A stretch of 14,151 nt of DNA from an uncultured Lachnospiraceae bacterium. Its GTDB lineage: Bacteria > Bacillota > Clostridia > Lachnospirales > Lachnospiraceae. The stretch covers positions 1-14,151 of the forward strand of contig CAMWWJ010000050.1 in assembly GCA_947177925.1 (NCBI GenBank). Reading direction: 5' to 3'. The notes under the pieces are model-generated. The model saw only the letters and a program-made list of their open reading frames with translations. It made no database searches and was not told the origin of the DNA. Both the position numbers and the translations under genes were made by a program. Positions 7,292 through 14,150 of the stretch are shown here, piece by piece (the first letter of the stretch is position 1; the number at the start of each line of letters is the position of its first letter).

Positions 7292-7331
7292 ACAAAAAGC
7301 CTGCAGACATCTGGTAACAGAGCCTGCAGGC
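7290..7331 (-). terminator. Intrinsic terminator after the RNHCP gene
   Basis: Arms GCCTGCAG (7299-7306) and CTGCAGGC (7324-7331) pair perfectly; an inner CTG-GTAA-CAG hairpin lies in the loop. On the minus strand the hairpin is followed by TTTTTGTTT (7298-7290). It lies about 20 bases past the stop of the RNHCP gene. Confidence 0.85.
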
Positions 7332-7349
7332 AAATCATTTATAGAAATG

Positions 7350-7775
7350 TTACCCTATGCTGCCATCTCCGCCCATAAGCCTTGTCATTTCTTCCATACG
7401 CTCAAGGGGAAAAGGCGGTGCCGTCAACGGCTTCATTGCAATAGACATAAGCTTCATGGGATTATCATCAGCTGCAATTCGATTAGAACTCATTTGGCCG
7501 CACCGGCTGCAACGGTGTATGATTGCCCACTCACCATTTTTTCTCACCCACACAGCCACCGGCTCCATATGACCGCCACAATCTGATGCCCGGTCTCCCG
7601 GCTCTATATCTACATGTAAACTTGTCAGACAATTAGGGCAATGGTTTCTATGTCCACTACCTGCACCCTCTGGTACAACCTGCCTTCCACAAAGCTTACA
7701 TACAAATATTTCTTTACAGGCATGATTTTTGTAATATCCCTTTTCAAATGATTTTCTTTTATTTTCTCTATTCAA
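7350..7775 (-). CDS. RNHCP domain zinc-ribbon protein
   Basis: The 141-aa protein contains the name-giving motif RNHCP (residues 43-47) and three cysteine pairs or centres: Cys26-x2-Cys29, Cys46-x2-Cys49, and Cys66 with Cys89-x2-Cys92. This is the RNHCP family of small zinc-binding proteins. Its biological role is not established; the cysteine layout suggests a zinc ribbon-like cytoplasmic protein. The start is TTG at 7773-7775, chosen because GGAGGG lies 8-13 bases upstream and the N-terminus (NRENKRKSFEKG) matches the usual family start; an upstream ATG in the ribosome site runs into a stop after four codons. It follows the HTH gene by 26 bases and is ended by a strong terminator, so it is the last gene of that operon. 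Confidence 0.9.
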   Translation of the reverse strand: MNRENKRKSFEKGYYKNHACKEIFVCKLCGRQVVPEGAGSGHRNHCPNCLTSLHVDIEPGDRASDCGGHMEPVAVWVRKNGEWAIIHRCSRCGQMSSNRIAADDNPMKLMSIAMKPLTAPPFPLERMEEMTRLMGGDGSIG

Positions 7776-7801
7776 TTATATTCCCTCCATGACTAGATGT
7801 A

Positions 7802-8089
7802 TTATCGTTCCATAGGAGGTTTCGTTCGCATATTCCTAAGAATTCTCTGTATGCTTTTTTCCGTCAGGTAATATCTCTGTGCCAATTCCTTCGTCGAAAT
7901 GCCCTTTTGATACTGGTCAAAAATCCGTTCATTTCTTAAGCGTAATTTTTCATTGGCGCCTGTATCGGAACCCCATCTTTTCCTGCACTCTTTCTTTTTG
8001 GGCACATAAATCATTTCGCCGCTCACATACTTTTGCAAGTTCTCAAGAATACTTTCCGGCAGAATGTCATCTGCTCGCTTATAGCTCAT
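7802..8089 (-). CDS. CD3324-like helix-turn-helix protein
   Basis: The 95-aa protein begins MSYKRADDILPESILENLQK and ends in a helix-turn-helix (about residues 56-90: RIFDQYQKGIS, TKELAQRYYLTEKSIQRILR). This is the pattern of the small clostridial CD3324 family, related to Mor-type transcription regulators. It probably binds DNA; targets are unknown. Start ATG at 8087-8089 has TAGGAGG 6 bases upstream. It is followed after 26 bases by the RNHCP gene and preceded by a tiny leader ORF, a 10-bp inverted repeat and a sigma-A promoter, so it may control its own two-gene operon. Confidence 0.88.
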   Translation of the reverse strand: MSYKRADDILPESILENLQKYVSGEMIYVPKKKECRKRWGSDTGANEKLRLRNERIFDQYQKGISTKELAQRYYLTEKSIQRILRNMRTKPPMER

Positions 8090-8123
8090 AGCTGCCTCCT
8101 AATATATTTATTTTTAGGAAACA

Positions 8124-8166
8124 CAATGGCTATCACAATTTTCATTTTTAGATGTCATAGCCATTG
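8124..8166. repeat. 10-bp inverted repeat in the HTH operon leader
   Basis: CAATGGCTAT (8124-8133) and ATAGCCATTG (8157-8166) are perfectly complementary around a 23-nt loop. The repeat starts directly after the stop of the 9-codon leader ORF. There is no T tract, so it is more likely a regulatory stem or operator than a terminator. Confidence 0.6.
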
Positions 8167-8196
8167 CTATGCAGCTACCGCAGCCTTCTTCTTCAT
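8167..8196 (-). CDS. Possible 9-codon leader peptide
   Basis: ATG at 8194-8196 is preceded by GGAGG at a good distance and encodes MKKKAAVAA followed by TAG. A shift of -1 at the last codon would join it to a second frame giving about 28 residues ending in NCDSHCVS and TAA. It could be a leader peptide acting on the adjacent stem, or a short secreted-peptide gene broken by a frameshift. Confidence 0.3.
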   Translation of the reverse strand: MKKKAAVAA

Positions 8197-8226
8197 AATA
8201 GTTCCTCCATTCCTTTTATAGAAACC

Positions 8227-8255
8227 ATTTTACTTTATATCGGAATAAGTTGCAA
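8227..8255 (-). promoter_or_regulatory. Promoter of the HTH-RNHCP operon
   Basis: On the minus strand, TTGCAA (8250-8255) and TAAAAT (8227-8232) are 17 bases apart, about 30 bases upstream of the leader ORF and 140 bases upstream of the HTH gene. Confidence 0.6.
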
Positions 8256-8344
8256 CCTCGTAAAATTATTGAAAAATGCATGTGCCACATTTCCCAGTTT
8301 TCTTCTTCATCCGCTTTGCATTTGCACACAACAGCATTCATCTT

Positions 8345-9739
8345 TTATAATAACTTTAAAATATCTGCATACGTTACCAGTGTCACATTCTGCAGTTCAT
8401 TCATCCGCTCTACACAGCCCTTGGTAAACCCACTCTTAGCAAACAGATACAAGTACATCTTCTTATAATGAAACATCTGACTTCTCTTTACCATCGTCTC
8501 TAAAACTCCCACATCCACTTTCTCATTTGTCCACTTACACTCGCCAAACAGTGCGGTATCCTTATCCTGCTCACCCATAATGTCAATCTCTGTCTGACTA
8601 CGGGTGGATGGATCAGTCCCCCACCAGCGGCCAAGCTCCTTAAACTCCACAGGAGATTCGCCGCTCAGCAACAAGTTCCAAAGGTACTGCTTGCAAATTT
8701 CTTCAAATACTTTTCCCATATAATCCGACAGATACGGTTCAATCCGTCTATAAGCCAAATCGGCAGCTCCACGAGCAATGATGGAGTTATTCTCTGGTAC
8801 AAACCGATACCAGAACCGGAACATATTATCATCAATGACATAGATTGACTTTCGGGAAGTCTTCTCTCCATAAGGCGTTTCTTTTTTAATCAGCCCCAAT
8901 GCCATTAAATTTTTCAGATAGGTGGCACAGACGCTGGTGCTCTCTCCCACTTTGGTAGAAATCTCTGCCATACGAGAAGCGCCGGTTGCAATTGCCGTAA
9001 TGATTGCATTATAAATTGCCGGTTCCCGTACCTCCTGCTTCAACAGATTTTCCGGCTCCTCAAAGAGGGAAGATGTTTGGTTTAAGAATGTGTTCTTGAT
9101 ATTGTCCTCAACACTTAACCGGTCATCCATTTGTAACAGATATTGAGGCGTTCCACCTACAATACCGTAGATTAATGCCTTGTCCTCATCCGAAAAGTTC
9201 TTGAAATATCTGCATGTATCCGCAAAATCAAAGGACAGAATTTTCATTTGTGCTGTCCGTCTGCCATACAAAGGTGCTTTATAAGCCAGCACATGATCTT
9301 CCATATAGGACATGGAAGAACCACAAAGAATCAACATCAGTTTTGAGTTGTCCTTACATTTATCAATTAAAAGCTGAAATGTAGAAGCAAGGCTTTTGGA
9401 AGAACGAGCCACATAGGGATACTCGTCAATCGTCAAAATCAGTCGCTCTTTCTCTGCTAATTGGAACACATACTCCAATGCTGCCTGAAATGACAGAAAA
9501 GAGGTATCCACTTGTACCCCCGTGCTGTACTCCATAATATTCTTGCTGAGATTTTCCAAATTCTGCTTAGCATTGCTCTCCACGCCCATAAAGTAGATTG
9601 CTTTTTTATCCTTGATAAACTGGTTAATGAGCGCAGTTTTACCCACACGCCGTCGCCCATAGATGACCACAAACTCAAATTTGTCCGATTCATATAATTT
9701 ATTTAGGGATGCCAACTCTTGCTCTCTGCCAATAAACAT
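8345..9739 (-). CDS. AAA ATPase with C-terminal DUF234 nuclease-like domain
   Basis: The 464-aa protein is a prokaryotic AAA ATPase (PF01637 type). Walker A is GRRRVGKT (residues 28-35), Walker B is LILTIDEY with Asp105-Glu106, and a sensor-1-like CGSSMS lies at 139-144. A winged helix follows (about 240-300). The C-terminus is DUF234 (about 330-430) with a PD-(D/E)XK-like set: Asp386 in TEIDIM, Glu400 and Lys402 in GECKW. Family members are widespread in Firmicutes and archaea; DNA repair or mobile-element roles are suggested but not proven. Length is typical. The start has GGAGG 8-12 bases upstream, and the gene has its own promoter (9768-9796), isolated by a terminator from the operon upstream. 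It appears monocistronic and intact. Confidence 0.92.
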   Translation of the reverse strand: MFIGREQELASLNKLYESDKFEFVVIYGRRRVGKTALINQFIKDKKAIYFMGVESNAKQNLENLSKNIMEYSTGVQVDTSFLSFQAALEYVFQLAEKERLILTIDEYPYVARSSKSLASTFQLLIDKCKDNSKLMLILCGSSMSYMEDHVLAYKAPLYGRRTAQMKILSFDFADTCRYFKNFSDEDKALIYGIVGGTPQYLLQMDDRLSVEDNIKNTFLNQTSSLFEEPENLLKQEVREPAIYNAIITAIATGASRMAEISTKVGESTSVCATYLKNLMALGLIKKETPYGEKTSRKSIYVIDDNMFRFWYRFVPENNSIIARGAADLAYRRIEPYLSDYMGKVFEEICKQYLWNLLLSGESPVEFKELGRWWGTDPSTRSQTEIDIMGEQDKDTALFGECKWTNEKVDVGVLETMVKRSQMFHYKKMYLYLFAKSGFTKGCVERMNELQNVTLVTYADILKLL

Positions 9740-9767
9740 ATTCCTGCCTCCGTTTTATATTAACTAT

Positions 9768-9796
9768 AATATACCACGCTACTACATTTTAGTCAA
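9768..9796 (-). promoter_or_regulatory. Promoter of the AAA-DUF234 ATPase gene
   Basis: On the minus strand, TTGACT (9791-9796) and TATATT (9768-9773) have a 17-base spacer and lie about 30 bases upstream of the ATG. Just upstream of the -35 box, TTAGTAAATC occurs twice (9801-9810 and 9816-9825), possibly a regulator site. Confidence 0.72.
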
Positions 9797-9823
9797 TTAT
9801 GATTTACTAATATAAGATTTACT

Positions 9824-9868
9824 AAAAAATACCCTGCGCAGTTCGTCTCAATCGAACTGCACAAGGTA
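9824..9868 (-). terminator. Intrinsic terminator of the flavodoxin-cupin-CMD operon
   Basis: Arms 9830-9845 (TACCCTGCGCAGTTCG) and 9853-9868 (CGAACTGCACAAGGTA) form a 16-bp stem with 14 Watson-Crick pairs and a 7-nt loop. On the minus strand it is followed by TTTTTT (9829-9824). It lies about 108 bases beyond the CMD-like gene stop. Confidence 0.88.
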
Positions 9869-9976
9869 TCCCTGTTTCATTATATTTCGTATAAAACATA
9901 GTCCAAAATTATTTATCCCCGTTATTCTTTCGGTTTTAGTTCGTCGTAATAATAGGAAGTCTTATTCTTCACAATG

Positions 9977-10300
9977 CTATTCCCCATACACCTCTTTTGC
10001 CATTCTGAATGCTGCCCAGGCCTTGGGCCAGCCTGCGTAAAATGCAGCATGGGTAAGAATTTCCGCCATTTCTTCTGCCGTCACACCATGATTTTTCGCA
10101 TTTTGGATATGGAATTTCAGCGAGCTGTCTAAAATTCCGCCTGCCATAAGAGCCGTTACCGTTACGATACTTCTGTCTCTTGCGGAAAGCTTATCTTCTC
10201 TCGCCCATACCTCACCAAATAATACATCATCATTTAACTGTGCAAACTTAGGGGCAAATTCACCAAGTTCATCTCTTCCTGCTGTTACCTTTGCCATCAT
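9977..10300 (-). CDS. Carboxymuconolactone decarboxylase (CMD) family protein
   Basis: The 107-aa, all-helical protein fits the CMD domain (PF02627): a VWAREDKLSARDRSIVTVTALMA segment and the conserved H-x3-Y-x-G core in ILTHAAFYAGWPKAW (His84, Tyr88, Gly90). It lacks the CxxC of AhpD-type peroxidase members, so it is closer to the gamma-carboxymuconolactone decarboxylase branch. The actual substrate cannot be read from sequence. Its first base overlaps the last base of the cupin stop (TAATG), so translation is coupled. Two adjacent ATGs (10298-10300 and 10295-10297) share one AGGAGG; either may start. It is the last gene of the flavodoxin-cupin-CMD operon, and together they suggest handling of quinones, aromatic or oxidised compounds. 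Confidence 0.9.
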   Translation of the reverse strand: MMAKVTAGRDELGEFAPKFAQLNDDVLFGEVWAREDKLSARDRSIVTVTALMAGGILDSSLKFHIQNAKNHGVTAEEMAEILTHAAFYAGWPKAWAAFRMAKEVYGE

Positions 10301-10737
10301 TACACCTCCTTTTCCAATTTTCCGTATTCTTCATCCGTTACAGGTTCACACCACTCCGTTCTGGTTTCCTCACCTGGAACCTCCACTGCAATATGGGCAA
10401 ACCATTCATCTTTATTGGCACCATGCCAGTGCTTTACATTTGCCGGAATTGTAATCACAGTTCCCGGAGTCAGGCTGACAGCTTCCTTTCCTTCTTCCTG
10501 ATACCATCCTTTTCCGGCTGTACAAATGAGCAGTTGTCCTCCTCCACTCTTGGCATGGTGTATATGCCAGTTATTCCGGCATCCGGGTTCAAAAGTGACA
10601 TTTGCCAGAAATACCGGACACTCTCCCTGTACTGTCAGGGGATTCAAAAAGGAATCTCCGATAAAATACTGGGCGAAATTCACATTTGGTTCCCCCTGTC
10701 CAAATACATTCATCATGTCAAATTCTTTCTTATCCAT
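10300..10737 (-). CDS. Cupin domain protein
   Basis: The 145-aa protein is a single-domain cupin. Motif 1 is WHIHHAKSGGGQLLICTAGKG with His58, His60 and Gly75; the usual glutamate is replaced by Gln68. Motif 2 is PGTVITIPANVKHWHG with His103 or His105. These residues normally bind a divalent metal, so metal binding is likely but the Glu to Gln change may alter it. Such cupins often accompany CMD-family genes, sometimes as fusions. The ribosome site AGGAGG overlaps the stop of the flavodoxin gene (12 bases between genes), and its own stop overlaps the next start by one base. It is a tight operon member with no signal peptide, so it acts in the cytoplasm. Confidence 0.92.
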   Translation of the reverse strand: MDKKEFDMMNVFGQGEPNVNFAQYFIGDSFLNPLTVQGECPVFLANVTFEPGCRNNWHIHHAKSGGGQLLICTAGKGWYQEEGKEAVSLTPGTVITIPANVKHWHGANKDEWFAHIAVEVPGEETRTEWCEPVTDEEYGKLEKEV

Positions 10738-10749
10738 AATAAAAACCTC

Positions 10750-11253
10750 CTAAATCCATTTTTCTATTTCGTTTCTGGAACGTTCTACGCTGCCACCGTG
10801 GATTGCAAGACCTTTTTCCACCTTTGCACCAGGACACAGCCTTTTAATATCTCTTTCACTGCTGCCCATTCCGCTTCCTTCATGGGTACAAAACGGGTGT
10901 ATTGTTTTTCCGGCAAAATCAAAATGCTCCAAAAAAGTAAAGACAGCCATGGGCATGGTGCTCCAGTAATTTGGATATCCCAGATAAATCTCATCATATT
11001 CTTCCATGCCCTCTGGATAATTTTTCAGTTCCGGACGGGCATCACGCTTTTGGTCGGCCTGTGCCTGTGCAATACACTCATTATAGTCTTTGGAATAAGC
11101 TTGTACCTGTTCCATTTTGAACATATCTGCACCTGTCAACTCTTTGATCATACCTGCTGCCACTTCTGTATTGCCAATCTCTAATTGCTTAAGCTGGCCG
11201 TTTACATAGTTCTCATCTGCTCTCGAATAGAAAGCAATCAGTTTCTTTGACAT
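10750..11253 (-). CDS. Flavodoxin family protein
   Basis: The 167-aa protein has the flavodoxin fold: strand 1 LIAFYSRADENYV (phosphate loop near residues 9-16), a central EYDEIYLGYPNYWSTMP segment (85-101) that packs the FMN ring, and PFCTHEGSGMGSS (120-132) as the second FMN loop. The motifs match the clostridial flavodoxin_4-type reductases that use FMN and reduce quinones or other oxidised substrates. Start ATG at 11251-11253 has GGAGGTAGGCAA upstream. It is the first gene of the operon with the cupin and CMD-like genes, and is divergent from a LysR regulator gene, which probably controls it. Cytoplasmic; no redox partner is identified here. Confidence 0.92.
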   Translation of the reverse strand: MSKKLIAFYSRADENYVNGQLKQLEIGNTEVAAGMIKELTGADMFKMEQVQAYSKDYNECIAQAQADQKRDARPELKNYPEGMEEYDEIYLGYPNYWSTMPMAVFTFLEHFDFAGKTIHPFCTHEGSGMGSSERDIKRLCPGAKVEKGLAIHGGSVERSRNEIEKWI

Positions 11254-11388
11254 TTGCCTACCTCCATTCCTCTTTCTGCATCTATTATAATTTTTATAGA
11301 TATTATACTATTTTCGGATTTGACAAAGAATCTCCAATATGTTATGACAGTATTAACCTATGGTTTATGCCCTTTTAGGAGGTTCGCT
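11254..11388. promoter_or_regulatory. Divergent control region between flavodoxin operon and LysR gene
   Basis: Plus strand: TTGACA (11320-11325), 17 bases, TATGAC (11343-11348) forms the LysR gene promoter. Minus strand: TATAAT boxes occur near 11297-11310, without a good -35 box, which fits a promoter that needs an activator. The AT-rich stretch 11280-11312 contains imperfect inverted CTAT/ATAG repeats, but no exact T-N11-A LysR box could be fixed. Confidence 0.6.
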
Positions 11389-12297
11389 ATGTATAACCCT
11401 GTTCTTGATACTTTTATAACGGTTGTGGACTGCGGAAGTTTTACAAAAGCCGCTGAACATCTGTATATTTCACCTACCGCAATTATGAAACAGATGAATT
11501 CCCTTGAAAATCATTTGAATTTGAAGCTGATAGAGCGCACTCCCTCGGGCATTCATCTGACACCTGCCGGAAAGGTTATCTACAAAGACGCAAAGTTTAT
11601 GATTGATTACTCCAAAAAATCCATTGCAAGTGCCAATGCTGCAGCTGTGGCTCATGACACCACATTTTGCGTGGGTACATCGCTATTGAATCCTGCAAAG
11701 CCTTTTATGGATTTATGGTATCGTGTAAATAAAGATTTCCCGGACTATAAGCTGCACCTTGTTCCCTTCGAGGATAACCATGAGGGAATTCTGTCTGAAA
11801 TTGAAAAGCTGGGGGAAAAGTTTGATTTTCTGATTGGCGTATGCGATTCTAGGAAATGGCTCATGCGATGTGAGTTTTTACCCCTTGGTACCTATAAAAA
11901 AATGATAGCTGTATCAAGCGACCACCGTCTTGCCTCCAAAAAACTCATAGAAATAGAGGATTTATACGGGCAGACGCTGATGATGGTACCGTCAGGCGAT
12001 TCCGGAACAAATGACTTTATCCGAAACGATTTAGAGAAGAATCACCCCTCCATTCAGATTGAAGATACACCTAATTTTTACGATATGACGGTGTTCAACC
12101 GCTGTGCTGAAACAGGGAAAGTGCTTCTCACCATTGAATGCTGGCAGGATGTGCATCCCGGTCTAGTTTCCATCCCGGTTCGTTGGGATTACAGCATTCC
12201 TTATGGTTTGCTCTATAGTTCTGATGCTTCGGATGAGGTAAGGAGATTTGTTGGGGCTGTGGCGGGATTGGATTTGGAAGGTCAATGGCAGTCATAA
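11389..12297 (+). CDS. LysR family transcriptional regulator
   Basis: The 302-aa protein has the LysR layout: N-terminal winged helix-turn-helix at residues 3-60 (FTKAAEHLYISPTAIMKQMN, then LIERTPSGIHLTPAG) and an effector-binding domain from about residue 90 with the usual two alpha/beta lobes. The start chosen is ATG at 11389, because AGGAGG (11377-11382) sits 6 bases upstream and the protein then begins directly with the HTH; the open frame reaches back to 11254 but that part has no ribosome site. It is divergent from the flavodoxin-cupin-CMD operon, the classical arrangement for its target. Two cysteines in the effector domain are visible, but redox sensing is not claimed. Confidence 0.93.
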   Translation: MYNPVLDTFITVVDCGSFTKAAEHLYISPTAIMKQMNSLENHLNLKLIERTPSGIHLTPAGKVIYKDAKFMIDYSKKSIASANAAAVAHDTTFCVGTSLLNPAKPFMDLWYRVNKDFPDYKLHLVPFEDNHEGILSEIEKLGEKFDFLIGVCDSRKWLMRCEFLPLGTYKKMIAVSSDHRLASKKLIEIEDLYGQTLMMVPSGDSGTNDFIRNDLEKNHPSIQIEDTPNFYDMTVFNRCAETGKVLLTIECWQDVHPGLVSIPVRWDYSIPYGLLYSSDASDEVRRFVGAVAGLDLEGQWQS

Positions 12298-12322
12298 TTA
12301 GTTGCACAGTGTGTAGCTAATT
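12296..12322. terminator. Hairpin between the LysR gene and the Schlafen-like gene
   Basis: Arms AATTAGTTGCAC (12296-12307) and GTGTAGCTAATT (12311-12322) form a 12-bp stem with two G-T wobbles and a 3-nt loop. It begins inside the LysR stop codon and lies 20 bases beyond the convergent gene's end. No strong T tract follows on either strand, so its terminator role is moderate. Confidence 0.5.
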
Positions 12323-12341
12323 GAAAGCGCTTACTTAAAAG

Positions 12342-13850
12342 CTATATTTTAAATTTATACTTGCCCTTCCCATGTCCAGCAACAGATTCTATCAAATTTT
12401 CATTTTTCATTTTCTTAATTAAATCGCCTGCTGGTGAAGATGTAAGCCCTGTTATCCGCATTATATCTGCTCTGGAAAAAAAGGTATTTAACCCAATCAC
12501 ATCATAAAGTCGCAAGATTCTTCCCTTTGTGTGTATACTCATCCGCAATTTATTGACCTTTCCTTCAAACGACTGTTTTTCATTTGAAACAACTGCTTTT
12601 TCAGCTTCAAACAACTGTTTTTTAGCTGAAACGACTGTTTCTTCATCCTCAAACGGCTGTTTTTTAGCTCCAACACCTATTTCATCAATTGTCACATTAT
12701 AATTCAAATTATAAAGCGTTACCCAAAATGATGTTGCATCTGAATAAAACTTAGGCTCTAATTCCAAACGATAATTAACTGCCCTATGATAATCATCCTT
12801 GATTTTTTTGAATCCGCTTCCTCTTCGTTCCATATAATTCATACGACTAAAAACATCTGCAATAACCGGATTTCTCCGTCTGGAAGGCACATGGTCCGTA
12901 TCAAGATTTTGTACAAAAGAACCGTCAAACATGCCGCCGGGAGAATAGATTTCCATACGGTCATCAAAAATATCAATGTGTACCTCACTTCCCAATTCAA
13001 GGTAATCTCTGTGAATCAACCCATTCACAATACATTCAAGTGCTGCTCTTTCTGGTATATCCGGCATTTCAATGCGTCCATCAGGTGCTTTCTTCCAACG
13101 CTTCTTCGTGTTATTTTTTATAAATTTTTCTCCATCTTGTAACAATGCTACCAAGCTTCCACTATATTCTTTATCATCAAGCGCTTCCATCACACCTGAT
13201 GCCTTATCCAATCCATTCCACCGAGTACAGAAAAGCCTTGAATGACGCATTGGCGGTTCATCTGCCAGCAACGCTCCTGCATTCGTAAGTATTCCATTGT
13301 CATCCATTAATCCAAATGAAATAAAATCTGCCTCTGACAATTCCTTTCCTGTACGTTGCCGGTACACTGAACGCAGCTTTGTAAAAGCATATTTCTCATA
13401 GGGATAACTTGATGGCAGACTGTCGTAAGTCTTATTGCTTCCACGCAATACCAAACGTTTCATCTCAAGTGCTCCGGCTGGTATACTTTCATTCCCAACA
13501 CGTATAAATGCCATTCTGCTCCCATCACCTACATAGTAATATGGAGTTTCCACTCCCGCTGATACCCGAAGAATAATAAACTGCTTGCCATCTTCTTCGT
13601 GAATTTCCAAATCTGCCTGTGGAATGGGATCCATTCTTGTCTTGATGATTTCACTGATTTTCTCTGAGATTGCCCGTATATCTGTAAGACCAACCAGTGT
13701 ATCGTCATTTGCCACACCAAATAATAAAATACCGCCCTTACCATTTGCAAAAGCACTGACACTTTTTAACCAGCTCTTTGGTTTCTTTTCTTCTAAAGTT
13801 AGCTTTTTGTCATATTCGGTTGTTTCACCGATATATTTTGAAATAATCAT
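12342..13850 (-). CDS. Schlafen/AlbA_2-HATPase-winged helix protein
   Basis: The 502-aa protein has an N-terminal Schlafen AlbA_2 domain (about 9-125; SVSAFANGKGGILLFGVANDD is the key segment), then an ATPase domain of HATPase_c_4 type (about 255-380) with the N-box CIVNGLIHRDY (Asn276, His280) and RRGSGFKKI (342-350). A lysine/glutamine-rich repeat linker follows (391-430) and a C-terminal winged helix (about 445-500). Such proteins are often labelled transcriptional regulator or RecG-like; DNA binding with ATP-dependent control is likely, targets unknown. ATG at 13848-13850 has AAGGGGAAA upstream. The linker encodes three 14-residue units (pattern VVSAKKQLFEAEKA) built from an unusual palindromic DNA repeat. 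The gene appears intact; the end of another gene on the same strand lies 96 bases upstream. Confidence 0.9.
   Translation of the reverse strand: MIISKYIGETTEYDKKLTLEEKKPKSWLKSVSAFANGKGGILLFGVANDDTLVGLTDIRAISEKISEIIKTRMDPIPQADLEIHEEDGKQFIILRVSAGVETPYYYVGDGSRMAFIRVGNESIPAGALEMKRLVLRGSNKTYDSLPSSYPYEKYAFTKLRSVYRQRTGKELSEADFISFGLMDDNGILTNAGALLADEPPMRHSRLFCTRWNGLDKASGVMEALDDKEYSGSLVALLQDGEKFIKNNTKKRWKKAPDGRIEMPDIPERAALECIVNGLIHRDYLELGSEVHIDIFDDRMEIYSPGGMFDGSFVQNLDTDHVPSRRRNPVIADVFSRMNYMERRGSGFKKIKDDYHRAVNYRLELEPKFYSDATSFWVTLYNLNYNVTIDEIGVGAKKQPFEDEETVVSAKKQLFEAEKAVVSNEKQSFEGKVNKLRMSIHTKGRILRLYDVIGLNTFFSRADIMRITGLTSSPAGDLIKKMKNENLIESVAGHGKGKYKFKI
12563..12688. repeat. Three 42-bp tandem repeats, each two palindromic cores
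   Basis: Inside the Schlafen-like gene, cores near AAACRRCTGTTT start at 12567, 12587, 12609, 12629 and 12651, with spacings 20, 22, 20 and 22; a degenerate sixth sits at 12671. Each core is close to a palindrome (AAACA-nn-TGTTT). The 42-bp period keeps the protein in frame while the 20/22 step makes alternate cores read in different frames. Confidence 0.85.
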
Positions 13851-13867
13851 ATATTTCCCCTTTATTT

Positions 13868-13904
13868 ATACTAAAGTATTCCCAATTACAAATACAATAG
13901 TCAA
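13868..13904 (-). promoter_or_regulatory. Possible promoter and palindrome of the Schlafen-like gene
   Basis: Minus strand TTGACT (13899-13904) with an 18-base spacer precedes AATACT (13875-13880). The -10 region is part of a small perfect palindrome, ATACT-AA-AGTAT (13868-13879), a possible operator, for example for autoregulation. Confidence 0.4.
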
Positions 13905-13946
13905 CTTTTCGCATATTGCTACTGATGATGCGTTGAGATAACCTTT

Positions 13947-14150
13947 TCATTCATTTTCACCATTTCCATATGATATTTTAGGTTCTGCCACCCTTGACGC
14001 ACTATCCTGTGAATGCAGTTCATACACTACTGCTTTATGTTCTGATTCCGTAAATGAAGCTGAACCGCCAATGCCATAATACTTATCAAAAAATGCTTTG
14101 TTGTGGTCAAGCTTTTTTGTAACACTACGACCTAATTCTTGCCACAGGGT
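13947..14150 (-). CDS. C-terminal end of an unidentified gene, cut by the window edge
   Basis: On the minus strand an open frame enters from beyond 14151 and runs 67 codons to TGA at 13947-13949. The peptide has a charged N-terminal part (LWQELGRSVTKKLDHNK), then FFDKYYGIGGSASFTESEH, KAVVYELH, and a polar tail. There is no start codon with a ribosome site in the visible part, and the codon use and composition look coding, so this is most likely the 3' end of a longer gene upstream of the Schlafen-like gene. I do not recognise the family. The 97-base gap to the next gene holds a possible promoter. Confidence 0.6.
   Translation of the reverse strand, partial: TLWQELGRSVTKKLDHNKAFFDKYYGIGGSASFTESEHKAVVYELHSQDSASRVAEPKISYGNGENE

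Noticed and set aside
7083..7338. Open frames on both strands in the GC-richer block
   Set aside because: They lack ribosome sites and recognisable motifs, and run through hairpins; they are treated as non-coding.
9912..9968. 16-codon frame (GTG start, MKNKTSYYYDELKPKE) after the CMD gene
   Set aside because: Too short, with a weak ribosome site; a chance frame or small remnant cannot be told apart.
10291..11184. Long plus-strand open frame of 297 codons
   Set aside because: It lies opposite the cupin and flavodoxin genes, which have clear motifs and ribosome sites; its protein is Phe/Cys/His-rich without a recognisable domain.
12563..12688. Regular repeats as a CRISPR array
   Set aside because: There are no unique spacers, the repeat is only about 21 bp, it lies in frame in a gene and no cas gene is near.
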